Shown here one piece after another: positions 36,224 through 45,430 of a stretch of DNA of 52,353 nucleotides; position 1 is the stretch's first letter, and each line of letters starts with the position of its first letter. The translations under genes and the position numbers were made by a program. The notes beneath the pieces were generated by a model that searched no databases, had not been told where the DNA came from, and saw nothing but the letters and a program-made list of their open reading frames with translations. Location: positions 1 through 52,353 of the forward strand of contig JAGQOY010000026.1 of assembly GCA_020427005.1 (NCBI GenBank), in the 5' to 3' direction. The stretch is from Planctomycetales bacterium (GTDB lineage: Bacteria > Planctomycetota > Planctomycetia > Pirellulales > Pirellulaceae).

Positions 36224-39200
36224 CTATTCTGAGTTACGTCTTCGGCCACCGCGTCGCAGACTCTGTTCGCCCTTCAACTCGGACAAGAAAGCTACTACAT
36301 CTCGTAATTCACGGCGCGTCATATGTTTGATAAGGTCAACGGGCATGGCAGACTTGCCCTTACGACGCGAAACTACATCTAGCGGGTCAATTTCAAGAAT
36401 CTTCCCCTCTGCATTAATTAACTCAATCATCGATGGAGTTTCCTTCCGAAGGATCCCTGAAATGATCTGATCATCTTCGGTTAACAGCAGAACCGTTTCA
36501 AAGTTTTCGGCGATCTTTGCGTCAGGCAAGACAATCGATTCCAGCAAGTAACGATTGTCTTTTGTTTTCCCAATCTCCGTCAGGATGGGCCCGACTTCAC
36601 CACCGGTTTCCCCGACCTTGTGGCAGCGCACGCACGATAATTCGGTTTTTGTAAAGAACAAACTCCGACCATTGCGAGGGTCACCTCCAAATGCACAATC
36701 GCGATAGGCGTCCAATGGGTCCGCTGCGGACATTTCGGCTTCAAATTTGTTGAGTGCGGTAATCGACTCGGCACTAACGCGACCTTCAGCCGCCTCGATG
36801 ACATTTAACCAGACGTCTGGTGGTAAGGTGCCCTGAATGTAATCTTTGAGTCCATGTTCGATTAGGGCTGTCACCTCCGATGTTTCAACTTTGGCAGCTG
36901 CGTCCCAGGCCGCTTGACGCTCGATTGACTCCTTGGATTCCAGTGCCCTTCGTATTGCAGGTAACGCATTTTCTGGGCTAGTCTCAACAATCAATTCTAG
37001 GACTTCTCCACGAATTGCAGGGGATGCATCAGCACTGAGAGCAGCGAGTACAGTGCCAATACCTGCAGAGTCGAGTTTGGCCAAGCCACGTAGGGCGTCG
37101 AGTCGTAACTGTTCATCGCTGCCGACGTCCATAGCCATCTGCTTCAAAGTGGCGTTAACGTTGGAGATGCCGAGTTCCGTTGCCGACTCAATGGCAGCTC
37201 GCTGCACATCGAGCGATCCGATAAATGCCGACGAAACTACTGCCTCGAGAGCTCGTTTTGCGTCGTCTGCACTTCGATCGTCCAGTGGCATGAAGCGATT
37301 CATAACACGATCCAGCTTACCGGGTTGAGCCCAAGTGGCTAGCATGTTCAGAGCCTCGACACGCATCAGGTCGCTATGGTCCGGGTGCGCTGCAAAGTTA
37401 GCAACCAGCCGCGCTGCTTGCGCTCCGCCGTGGCGAAAATTCGCATTTAGGATGCGGTGGATCAATGCATCGGAATCGCCCTCAAGAATGCCGGTATCTG
37501 CTACACGATCTAATACGGCGTGCAACTCAGGTACGTCATGAATCGCTCTGGCGGCCTCTAGTCGAATGGCGGTACTGTTATCCGCGAGGTACTCAGCAAT
37601 TCCGAGATGCTGCCGCTTACGCAGAGCTACTACTGCTGCGATACGCACTGCCTCAGACGTATTTGATTTCAAGGCCACGATGGATTGTAAATCCGCTTGC
37701 CCAGCCAAGGCCATGATGCCGGCATGACGTAAGCCTGGATCGCTATTGTCAGCAGTTGCCAAAAGTTGGCAAACAGGATCTATAGCGCTAGCCAATTGCA
37801 TTTTCCCTGCTGCAAGGCAAGCTGCATATTGAACACGTGGTTCTGTATCACCAATGAGAGAGACAATTTTTTGACTAAGTTGTTCTAGTCTTAGGTCTCC
37901 AACGATACCAGCTGCAACGCGTCTGACATCTAAATCTTCATCCACTAAGGCAGTCCCGATTTCATCCACAATGGCGTCGCGCGTTTCAGGATGGATTCGC
38001 GCTGTATGGCCTAAACCCCATAAGGCATGCAAACGTGCAATGGTCCCTAGACCCCGATTGGAAAGTACTGATAGGAAAGGTGCAGTCACGCCCCTATGGG
38101 CCAATTCCCATTGGGCTTCGAGCCGAACGCGTCGATCAAGATGATTAAGTAAATTCTGCAGTTCTACAACCGATCTGGATTCGAATCCGGACTTGAGCAA
38201 GTCGGCGACTTCCTTGACGATGTCCTGTTTTTGAGCGACTGAATCAGTGAAACGGTAGATGCGACCTTTACCTTCACCGACCCATCCATTTACCCAGTCA
38301 CAGACCCACAATGCGCCGTCAGGACCAAAATCGGCATCCGTGGCCAGAATGTTCCAAATGGGTTGTTCACTGCGTTCAACCTTCCAAAATGCTCCTTTGG
38401 GTGTGACACGAATCAGCCGAATCCCCGAGTTGGCGGCACCACCTCGGAAATCAACCATGAAGAAGCAGTTTGCAAAGTCACCGCTAAGCCCAGTACCGGG
38501 ATAGCAACTCAGTCCACTCGGACCGTCACCGATGTTTTCTATCGGCGGTACAATATAAGCCGGAGTATCGGCAGAGAATGGATGCCAAATCTTCTCCCGA
38601 TTGAATGGGCCACGATCGGGTAGATACTGGTACATCATCCGCCATCCAGTATCACCTCCTTCCATGACGTTAACCCAGCGAGCTCGGTCGCCGCTATCGG
38701 AATTGTTGTCACCTGTAAACAGATACCCGTAGTCGTCGAAGGCTAACTCCTGGGGGTTACGGAGGCCAGTTGCAAATACCTCCAAATTGGATCCATCCAA
38801 TTCACATCGAAAAACGGCTCCACTCTCCACATTCTTGAATTGCCCAGCGGCCGTTTCAATGTTGTACCCTCGATCCCCTATGCTGAAATATAATCTTCCG
38901 TCGGGACCGATTATCAGACCGTGAGAATCATGTCCTCTAAAGGCAACGCGTACGCCATAACCGTCCTGCAGGATATCGCGTTGTTCGGCTACGCCATCAC
39001 CGTTAGTATCAGAAAGCTTCCATAATTTGGGGATACACGTATAAAACGCGGAATTACCCCTCACCAAGATACCAGCCCCTGTGCCATCTTCAATTTTGTT
39101 GAAGCCTTCGGCAAACACAGTCGAACTATCGGCTTTTCCGTCTGCATCTGTATCGACAATCATGCGAATGCGATCATCGTGGGCTGTATATTCGCTTGCC

Positions 39201-39604
39201 TCCGAACCCAACAATCGAATGTGGTAATCAATTCGATCCTGTACCGACTGGGCAGCCAAATCAGCCAACAGCCACTCGCGATCATGAGCACGGTTGTCCG
39301 TTACGCCACGATCCTGGCGAAAGGACTCGCAGACAAAGACGCGACCGGAATTGTCGACATACATTGCCACAGGATTGGCTAAATGCGGCTCAGCTGCAAA
39401 CAATGATATATTCCAACCTGCCGGCTTCGAAAAACTACCGATAGCTAGTTCACCTTCATCGGATGCGGCGACCGGCTGATCAGCTGCCGATTTGCCATCA
39501 CCACTCTCAGTTTCCGTATCGTCAGCCCATGTTTGACACAGCATGAGGCAAGTGATAATGGCAGGTACGCCAAGCCAAACTTTAACCAAACTCTTTAAAC
39601 TCAT
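36224..39604 (-). CDS. PVC-type membrane-bound dehydrogenase with HEAT repeats and cytochrome c domain
   Basis: The protein has 1126 residues. A signal peptide (about 1-27) leads to a beta-propeller dehydrogenase domain (about 60-460) with 'DDRIRMIVDTDADGKADSST', 'FATGLRNPQELAFDDYGYLF', 'TGDNNSDSGDRARWVN' and 'LWVCDWVNGWVGEGKGRIYR'. Alpha-helical HEAT-like repeats fill about 480-930. A C-terminal cytochrome c domain carries Cys991, Cys994 and His995 (CVRCH), 'GGEVGPILTEIG' and 'LLESIVLPDAKIAENFET'. This fusion is typical of Planctomycetes and Verrucomicrobia. The propeller resembles sugar dehydrogenases that would pass electrons to the heme; the substrate is unknown. The ATG is at 39604. It leads the small-protein and aquaglyceroporin operon. 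Confidence 0.93.
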   Translation of the reverse strand: MSLKSLVKVWLGVPAIITCLMLCQTWADDTETESGDGKSAADQPVAASDEGELAIGSFSKPAGWNISLFAAEPHLANPVAMYVDNSGRVFVCESFRQDRGVTDNRAHDREWLLADLAAQSVQDRIDYHIRLLGSEASEYTAHDDRIRMIVDTDADGKADSSTVFAEGFNKIEDGTGAGILVRGNSAFYTCIPKLWKLSDTNGDGVAEQRDILQDGYGVRVAFRGHDSHGLIIGPDGRLYFSIGDRGYNIETAAGQFKNVESGAVFRCELDGSNLEVFATGLRNPQELAFDDYGYLFTGDNNSDSGDRARWVNVMEGGDTGWRMMYQYLPDRGPFNREKIWHPFSADTPAYIVPPIENIGDGPSGLSCYPGTGLSGDFANCFFMVDFRGGAANSGIRLIRVTPKGAFWKVERSEQPIWNILATDADFGPDGALWVCDWVNGWVGEGKGRIYRFTDSVAQKQDIVKEVADLLKSGFESRSVVELQNLLNHLDRRVRLEAQWELAHRGVTAPFLSVLSNRGLGTIARLHALWGLGHTARIHPETRDAIVDEIGTALVDEDLDVRRVAAGIVGDLRLEQLSQKIVSLIGDTEPRVQYAACLAAGKMQLASAIDPVCQLLATADNSDPGLRHAGIMALAGQADLQSIVALKSNTSEAVRIAAVVALRKRQHLGIAEYLADNSTAIRLEAARAIHDVPELHAVLDRVADTGILEGDSDALIHRILNANFRHGGAQAARLVANFAAHPDHSDLMRVEALNMLATWAQPGKLDRVMNRFMPLDDRSADDAKRALEAVVSSAFIGSLDVQRAAIESATELGISNVNATLKQMAMDVGSDEQLRLDALRGLAKLDSAGIGTVLAALSADASPAIRGEVLELIVETSPENALPAIRRALESKESIERQAAWDAAAKVETSEVTALIEHGLKDYIQGTLPPDVWLNVIEAAEGRVSAESITALNKFEAEMSAADPLDAYRDCAFGGDPRNGRSLFFTKTELSCVRCHKVGETGGEVGPILTEIGKTKDNRYLLESIVLPDAKIAENFETVLLLTEDDQIISGILRKETPSMIELINAEGKILEIDPLDVVSRRKGKSAMPVDLIKHMTRRELRDVVAFLSELKGEQSLRRGGRRRNSE

Positions 39605-39705
39605 AACAAGATCACTCGTCCAACATTGGATTTCAGTTTCCCCAAACGGCCCCTTCGTGAGTAAACTCTCTGGATAGTCAACTCAAACTCAGGAGTTCAA
39701 TTCTT

Positions 39706-39818
39706 AGGCGAGCGGCAGGAATAAACGTCCCAACCCGAAACGTAAGTGAGGGATTCTTGTTCGGTCCCTCGCTTACGCTTCGGGTTAGGATTGGTAGATT
39801 TATTTCTGCCGCTCGCCT
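39706..39818 (+). repeat. Family B inverted-repeat element, copy 2
   Basis: This 113-bp element has AGGCGAGCGGCAG at its left end and CTGCCGCTCGCCT at its right. It matches 22140-22251 in the same orientation. It lies in the 424-bp gap 39605-40028, which otherwise holds AAGGAA as the ribosome site of the next gene and nothing else recognised. Confidence 0.85.
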
Positions 39819-40028
39819 TACATAGGCCCTAAGTGTACTTACCCAAGGGGAATTTCACAATTCAACCCCCTGACTATCGATGCATGGCGTAAGGGGTGGA
39901 TTCTTAGGGAATTGACGTTGGGTGGTTGGATTTCCAGCTCGTTTTCTGTCACCAAGGCACGCTAAACGTGTGCTTTACTTCAAAAACTCAGCCTAAAAAA
40001 TTCACACAATCCCAAGGAACTGACACAC

Positions 40029-40850
40029 TTGGCAAAAAACATTCCTGAGCGAGATACATTCCTTATCGAGGACAGCCCGCTACGTTGGATGATCACCGAC
40101 GATGGCAGCCGAACTTTGATCGATGCCTGTGGTGAGACATTTCATAGTGGATGTGGAGCGTTGAGCGAGTGTTTGGTGGTCTACCTGGTAAACAGTGGTA
40201 CCCTTGGGCGACTTGAACGACGGTTAAGTTCATGTGTTTTGGAATTCGGCTTGGGAACTTGCACGTCACTATTGGTAACAGCTGCAGCGGCCAATTATTT
40301 CCACACGTCTGTGACTTACATCGGTTTGGAAGCAAATGTGCTTCCAATGGTCGTTCTAGAACAGCTGCAGTTACCCGACACGGATTTTCTACCGGCCGAG
40401 TTGGTTGCTGAGTTCCCTTTTCTAACACAACTTAAAGATTCTCATGCTCAATTGCTTGGAGTTTGGAAACAGGTTGTCAATGCTGCCCTACATGTGGAGG
40501 CTCCCGTAACTCGTATTGCAACACGAGTTGGAAAATTCGTGCAGCTACATGTATTGATTGGTGACGCAACCCGTTTTCAGCAGAGTTGGCTGACCCCAAT
40601 TTTGGGCGAAGGTGCAAGCTGTGATGCCGTCTACTTTGATCCGTTTAGCCCGCAAACAGCCCCGATGTTTTGGCGACGTGAACTGTTGATCGAGGCCACA
40701 CAAGTTTTACGGGCTGGTGGGAGTCTAACCAGCTACTGCGTAAAAGCTGACGTTAGAAGATTATTGAGCGACCTTGGCTTGCACGTATCCAAAACGGCGG
40801 GCCCAATCGGAGGAAAACGGGAAGTGTTGATCGCAACAAAACCCGAGTGA
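40029..40850 (+). CDS. MnmC/MnmD-like tRNA methyltransferase domain protein
   Basis: The protein has 273 residues. 'TFHSGCGALSECLVVYL' at the start resembles the MnmC N-terminal (DUF752) methyltransferase entry. 'VLEFGLGTCTSLLV' is the SAM-binding glycine motif, 'CDAVYFDPFSPQTAPMFW' is the hallmark motif of the family, and 'SYCVKADVRRLLSDLGLHV' with 'GKREVLIATK' follow in order. The domain makes 5-methylaminomethyl-2-thiouridine in tRNA wobble positions. The FAD-oxidase half of E. coli MnmC is absent, so this is a stand-alone MnmD-like enzyme. The start is TTG 40029, with AAGGAA about 10 bases upstream and no earlier in-frame ATG. Confidence 0.82.
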   Translation: MAKNIPERDTFLIEDSPLRWMITDDGSRTLIDACGETFHSGCGALSECLVVYLVNSGTLGRLERRLSSCVLEFGLGTCTSLLVTAAAANYFHTSVTYIGLEANVLPMVVLEQLQLPDTDFLPAELVAEFPFLTQLKDSHAQLLGVWKQVVNAALHVEAPVTRIATRVGKFVQLHVLIGDATRFQQSWLTPILGEGASCDAVYFDPFSPQTAPMFWRRELLIEATQVLRAGGSLTSYCVKADVRRLLSDLGLHVSKTAGPIGGKREVLIATKPE

Positions 40851-40993
40851 CATTGCTAAAAGTGAATATCGGAAAAGCACACATCATCCACGCGAATTCA
40901 GTCATCCAAATGATGGCAGGTGGAGCCAATCGATGTCTCGTTTTCCGTGTTTTGGCAGCAACCAATATTGCTCGTTCCTTTTGGTGGCTCACT

Positions 40994-43900
40994 TCACCTT
41001 CGCCATCGATTTCGCATTGATTGTCGCCACTGCTGAAGCCACGATTCATCCTCCGACGTATTTGAATTCAAAGCCGCCTTTCCCCAGGGGATACTAGATT
41101 CAATCGGAGGGATATTCTTACTTGCAGGACTAGCAACTATGTAGTCCCGCAGATGCTTCATCCAATAGCTTCGCACTAGTTGTTCCGCAGGAAATAGATT
41201 GCCAGCCTCGAGTTTCTGTGAAGCGGCAAATAGCTTGCCGCGTAAGTGCCGGAACTCGTCCGGATGCAAACAGGTCTCGAGTACCTCAACATCATCGAGC
41301 CAAATTCTACCTGGACCAATCAAATCAACTGCTACCGTCAAATCCGATAGTTGTCCAATAGGCAAATCGGCTACGTCCACGGTAATTGGCTGTCTTCCCC
41401 AGTCCAGTGAGATTTCAGCTCCACCTGCTTGAGTCCCAACGACTTGTGTACGCTCGAACCGACTGCCGTTGTTTAGTCTGCCAAAGAGGCTAAGTCGAAC
41501 CGTGACACCGTCAACCGTGGCGGGCATCCTTAACCAGGCGTTGATCCGCAATCTACCAGTGGAGGGTGGAGCGAAGGGCTGACTCTGAACCCAAGCGGAA
41601 ACCATAGCTAGGTTAGAGTTTTCTATCATCAGACAACTTCGACCGCTATGGGGCAGTTGATCGCTGCGTTGAATGGTCACATCCGGCAGAGACGAGATTG
41701 TCCAACCAACTGGCGAACCATCCATACGCCATGATTCAAAGATTCCTTGGAAATTGGAGACAGGCCGTCGCAGCGTGGGATCGTCAGCAGCGTTCAGCCA
41801 GGCTTCGAAGTCGGCTAATTGGTCGCGTAGTTGAGTTATTGCATCAGCCGAGGGATGATGTTGTGCACTCTCAACTGTGAAGTCATCCGCAGAAACCTCG
41901 ATGGCCAGCATATCATACGGCGGAATATCGAACTGCCAATTCTCACTGTTTCTTTTTGATGCAACACCAGTTTCAATTGTTGGTGCCTTCAAGGAAAGCT
42001 CTCGTCCGCCTAGCAACCGCGAGACAATCGTAGAGTTTGCAGAAACAATCCAGGATAAACTTTCTGGCCAAGAGGCATTGTTGATCAAGACGAGGTAATG
42101 CTTGCCGTCGGCTGAGCATTTATAGGCTCTTAAGTTGCTGTCCCGAGCATCTGTCCCTACCGGTTGCCAGGCAGCGATTGGCAATTCTCGCAAAGTCCGG
42201 TTGAACATCGAAAACTGTTCGATAGCTCCCATGTAGGGTAGCCAACCTCCAATAACCATCAGCTCCTGGTCTGCCAGGAACAACTGTTCAATTAACCTTC
42301 GATTGGCGATCTTTCCGATGGTTGTTAAATGTGGATACATCCATCCGCCACCAACCATCTGTGCAGCTTCATTTAGCGTCTCGTGGTTTTGAATTTGAAT
42401 ACTCTTGGTTTTTGTAGTAACCAATGCAGCATGTTGGTGCGACGATTCTAATGGCGTCAATCCGAGACTACGAGCAGTTTGCTGCATCCAGGATTCCGCA
42501 GTTGGCTCAACTAATGGCATTTCTTCCGTTCCATGGATTAATGCCACTCGGCTGAGGCGAGATAGTCGTTCTGTCGATATGCCCTGGGCCTGAAGGAATT
42601 CAGCTGGATTACGTAGGATGTGATCAGGCTGTAAGAATCGGTCCGCGCCAGGTGAATGTTCCCAAAGTTCGAGTGCATTTAGATAGAGCTGTGCTTGCGG
42701 TGCATCACGCTGTATAACTTCTCCAAGAGAATCGAAGAACTCGGTTAGCTTCGCGGCCCGCCAATCCAGGAAAGCAAGCTTGAGTGTCGCTGGCACGTGG
42801 CCATCGTTGCCGAGTCCCTGTTCTGGCAAGCGAACTCCAGACACTTTTGAAAATTCACTCAGCAGACTCGAGTTGTACCCCCAAGCATCTCCGGCAAACA
42901 AGAGTTGGCTTTCTTCTGTCAGCTGAATCGATAGACCAGCGAAACAGCGATGACCGCCATATCGTTGGACAATCTCCCGTATGCATTGTTCGAATTCACT
43001 CTGGATTTGCGGTTCCAGCGGGTTATATCGCTTTGATAATTGTCCGTGATGTTGTGCAGTCTCAACTTCAGAGTTCACGTAGTGTTGGAATAGATGTTGC
43101 CAGCGGGGTGAATCAGGCTCACGATTGATTGCTTGAGTAATTCTCGGAAGCGGCCCATCAAATTCCAATGCAACGATTAACCTGATATTCGCTCTATCGC
43201 AATGTCGCATCAAAAGCTCAAGCGCATCACGCAAGTCCGGCGAGCGACTATCCGAAAAGAAGGTCCCCGTGTCGAATCGAAATGATGGTTGAAGAACTTG
43301 GTTTGGAAAAATCGATCCGCCATCGGAGTAGATGTTCAAGATGAGAGTATTTGCATCTATCCATTCCATGTATTGAACCAAACGTTCACTCGTTTCCTGC
43401 CAAGTCAGCCAGGATTCCATTGCTCGTCCGGTTACCGAATCGCGTGCTCGCCGCGCTCCGAAACCATCGACTAAGAACGGTTTGTCCAGTTGGATTCCAA
43501 CCAATCGTTGCTGATTGTTGGGAGTTGACATATTAGACATATTATCAGTGGAACTTGAGTCTTCTTGTACCGCTTGTTGCAAGTGCCACCGTGCAATAGA
43601 GGCCGTGCCTAGAGAGGCAGGATTCAAGCACAATAAATAGGGATGGTCCGTTTTAGGCCAAAACAAAATCTCATAGTTAGCAAACAGATTCTCGGAATCC
43701 ACATCCGATTCGCCAATGTAGACCCCAACATCCAGGTTGATGGTAGGGACTTCTCCAGCGACGTTGGATTCACGTATTCCGAACGCTAGCTGCATAGGCT
43801 GGTCGATGGGTACTTGAAGTACTAAGCGATGTGGATGCCCAGCCCTTACTACGGGCAAGGGAATAGCCTGCCAAGCAGCTGGACCGAATGTCAAGCACAT

Positions 43901-45073
43901 GTGCTCACCAACTTGTCGTTCAGACAGCTCGCCATATGTTACTGTTTTGTCAGAATACAGCCCCAGTGGGCTCAGTTGATGCCACGTGTCCTTAAGAACG
44001 TCTGTTGAGATTCGGGAGCGTGTTCCAGTCGTAGCAGCTGGCAAGTCACCAATCTGAACATTTCGACCAATCAGAGAACTTCTTTCTGCTAGGGCAGGGT
44101 CACCCGTGGCCAAAGTCTCCCATGAAGTAATACGAGGGACACTGCGCTGCGAATCAAAAACTGCGAACTCCCAGCACCGAGACAGCAAGTTGGATGTTTG
44201 GCCAAGAGCGGGTAGTAGACGTTTCTTGCTGAGCGCAAAACTTAGTATGTATGCGCCTTCCTCCTTGGGTGCATTGAAAGGTACTTGCAACTGATCAAAA
44301 TCTCCAACATCGTCTATACTGACAACACGTTCTTCCAGTTGATGTATTTGAGAACCGTCGACACCAGCCAGCTGAACTTTCAATTGATAGTCGCCAGGAG
44401 CAAGGCCAGTGCGGAAACCTTTGAGGATTAACTGACAGTCTTCACCAGGTCCCAGTATCGAAGAGCCCTGTTTGGAATCCAACCGCAAGCGATCAAGCAT
44501 CTGTCGCTCTATGGCAATTCGATAGCCCGCCGGTCCTACATCTTGCATCCAGCGTTGATCCAACAGCTGGCCCAACTCTATCTCAAATGTAGCAGCGGAC
44601 GAACGTCCTTTTTCAATGTTTAGCGTTAGCTTTAACTTTGAATTGGGATTCCCCCGTAATTGCACATCTAGGCCCCCGAATAGACTCGGTTCGTGCGGCA
44701 GAATCTCGATCTTCTTTTCATCATGCTGTATGACTGTTTGCGGTGCTGTGGAATGCAAACAGAGGTTCCGGATCATGGTGACAGAACCGTCGGGGATTTC
44801 GAGTGACCCACTGATAGACTGAGGAGTATCACCACCCCAAACTATTCGAGTTTCAAACTCGATCCAACTTGATGTGCCACTTTGTGCGAAGAGTGATGAC
44901 GGCGGCAACGCCGATGAAATAACTACGGCCGCAAAAGCAAATAGGGTATTGCAAACGACTTTCAATCTCAGTCGGATAGCCAGATTACTTGTAAAATCTA
45001 CTATGCGATCGCAACCCCTGCCGGATTGCATCGTGGAAGGTTGAGCTAGGACTTGAGTAACGTTAAGAGACAT
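40994..45073 (-). CDS. Very large exported glycosidase-like protein
   Basis: The protein has 1359 residues. The signal peptide lies within residues 36-64 ('VVCNTLFAFAAVVISS', ending near 'SLFAQS'), behind an unusually long N-terminus; an ATG at residue 15 is an alternative start. Residues about 65-500 look like beta-sandwich modules. Around 540-960 is a TIM-barrel-like stretch: 'ERLVQYMEWIDANTLILNIY', 'CDRANIRLIVALEFDGPLPR', 'IVQRYGGHRCFAGLSIQLTE'. This resembles family-10-like glycosyl hydrolases seen in Planctomycetes. Residues about 1120-1270 resemble a carbohydrate-binding jelly roll ('SGRSCLMIENSN', 'GRIWLDDVEVLE'). No catalytic residue can be assigned. The role is likely breakdown of an external polysaccharide, which is inference. 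It is not in an obvious operon. Confidence 0.65.
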   Translation of the reverse strand: MSLNVTQVLAQPSTMQSGRGCDRIVDFTSNLAIRLRLKVVCNTLFAFAAVVISSALPPSSLFAQSGTSSWIEFETRIVWGGDTPQSISGSLEIPDGSVTMIRNLCLHSTAPQTVIQHDEKKIEILPHEPSLFGGLDVQLRGNPNSKLKLTLNIEKGRSSAATFEIELGQLLDQRWMQDVGPAGYRIAIERQMLDRLRLDSKQGSSILGPGEDCQLILKGFRTGLAPGDYQLKVQLAGVDGSQIHQLEERVVSIDDVGDFDQLQVPFNAPKEEGAYILSFALSKKRLLPALGQTSNLLSRCWEFAVFDSQRSVPRITSWETLATGDPALAERSSLIGRNVQIGDLPAATTGTRSRISTDVLKDTWHQLSPLGLYSDKTVTYGELSERQVGEHMCLTFGPAAWQAIPLPVVRAGHPHRLVLQVPIDQPMQLAFGIRESNVAGEVPTINLDVGVYIGESDVDSENLFANYEILFWPKTDHPYLLCLNPASLGTASIARWHLQQAVQEDSSSTDNMSNMSTPNNQQRLVGIQLDKPFLVDGFGARRARDSVTGRAMESWLTWQETSERLVQYMEWIDANTLILNIYSDGGSIFPNQVLQPSFRFDTGTFFSDSRSPDLRDALELLMRHCDRANIRLIVALEFDGPLPRITQAINREPDSPRWQHLFQHYVNSEVETAQHHGQLSKRYNPLEPQIQSEFEQCIREIVQRYGGHRCFAGLSIQLTEESQLLFAGDAWGYNSSLLSEFSKVSGVRLPEQGLGNDGHVPATLKLAFLDWRAAKLTEFFDSLGEVIQRDAPQAQLYLNALELWEHSPGADRFLQPDHILRNPAEFLQAQGISTERLSRLSRVALIHGTEEMPLVEPTAESWMQQTARSLGLTPLESSHQHAALVTTKTKSIQIQNHETLNEAAQMVGGGWMYPHLTTIGKIANRRLIEQLFLADQELMVIGGWLPYMGAIEQFSMFNRTLRELPIAAWQPVGTDARDSNLRAYKCSADGKHYLVLINNASWPESLSWIVSANSTIVSRLLGGRELSLKAPTIETGVASKRNSENWQFDIPPYDMLAIEVSADDFTVESAQHHPSADAITQLRDQLADFEAWLNAADDPTLRRPVSNFQGIFESWRMDGSPVGWTISSLPDVTIQRSDQLPHSGRSCLMIENSNLAMVSAWVQSQPFAPPSTGRLRINAWLRMPATVDGVTVRLSLFGRLNNGSRFERTQVVGTQAGGAEISLDWGRQPITVDVADLPIGQLSDLTVAVDLIGPGRIWLDDVEVLETCLHPDEFRHLRGKLFAASQKLEAGNLFPAEQLVRSYWMKHLRDYIVASPASKNIPPIESSIPWGKAALNSNTSEDESWLQQWRQSMRNRWRR

Positions 45074-45430
45074 CTACGACTGAGCGGTCTAATAAGACTC
45101 GAAAAGGAACCAAAAAGGCCAAACACAAGATGTTGAATAATCCAAACTTCTGCCAAACGCTGTCGATCCGTATTCGGCTCACGTGCTCCTGCAATTGGGT
45201 CAGCTAATACGATTGGGATTAGCAGTGAACAGACGGACCCAGCACATATATCAAACCGGTGAAATAGTTCCCACATCGATTTCTGGTACCTGAAGTGCTA
45301 GCAATTCTCCTGCGAGGTCCGGCAGGTGCCGTATAGCGCGTATTGTGTAGTCATTTTGCACGCAAATCCAGAAGTTTCATTCATAGAAACTGGGAGGCAG
45401 ATTGTTCTTGGCTTCTGGTAGAACGCTGAT
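45074..45430. other. Gap between the glycosidase-like gene and the HD-domain gene
   Basis: No gene or regulatory site can be supported in these 357 bp. A 76-codon frame at 45046-45276 overlaps the start of the large exported gene and shows no family motif. Confidence 0.45.

Noticed and set aside
45046..45276. Small membrane protein gene of 76 codons
   Set aside because: It overlaps the start of the large exported gene, has no clear ribosome site and shows no recognisable family.
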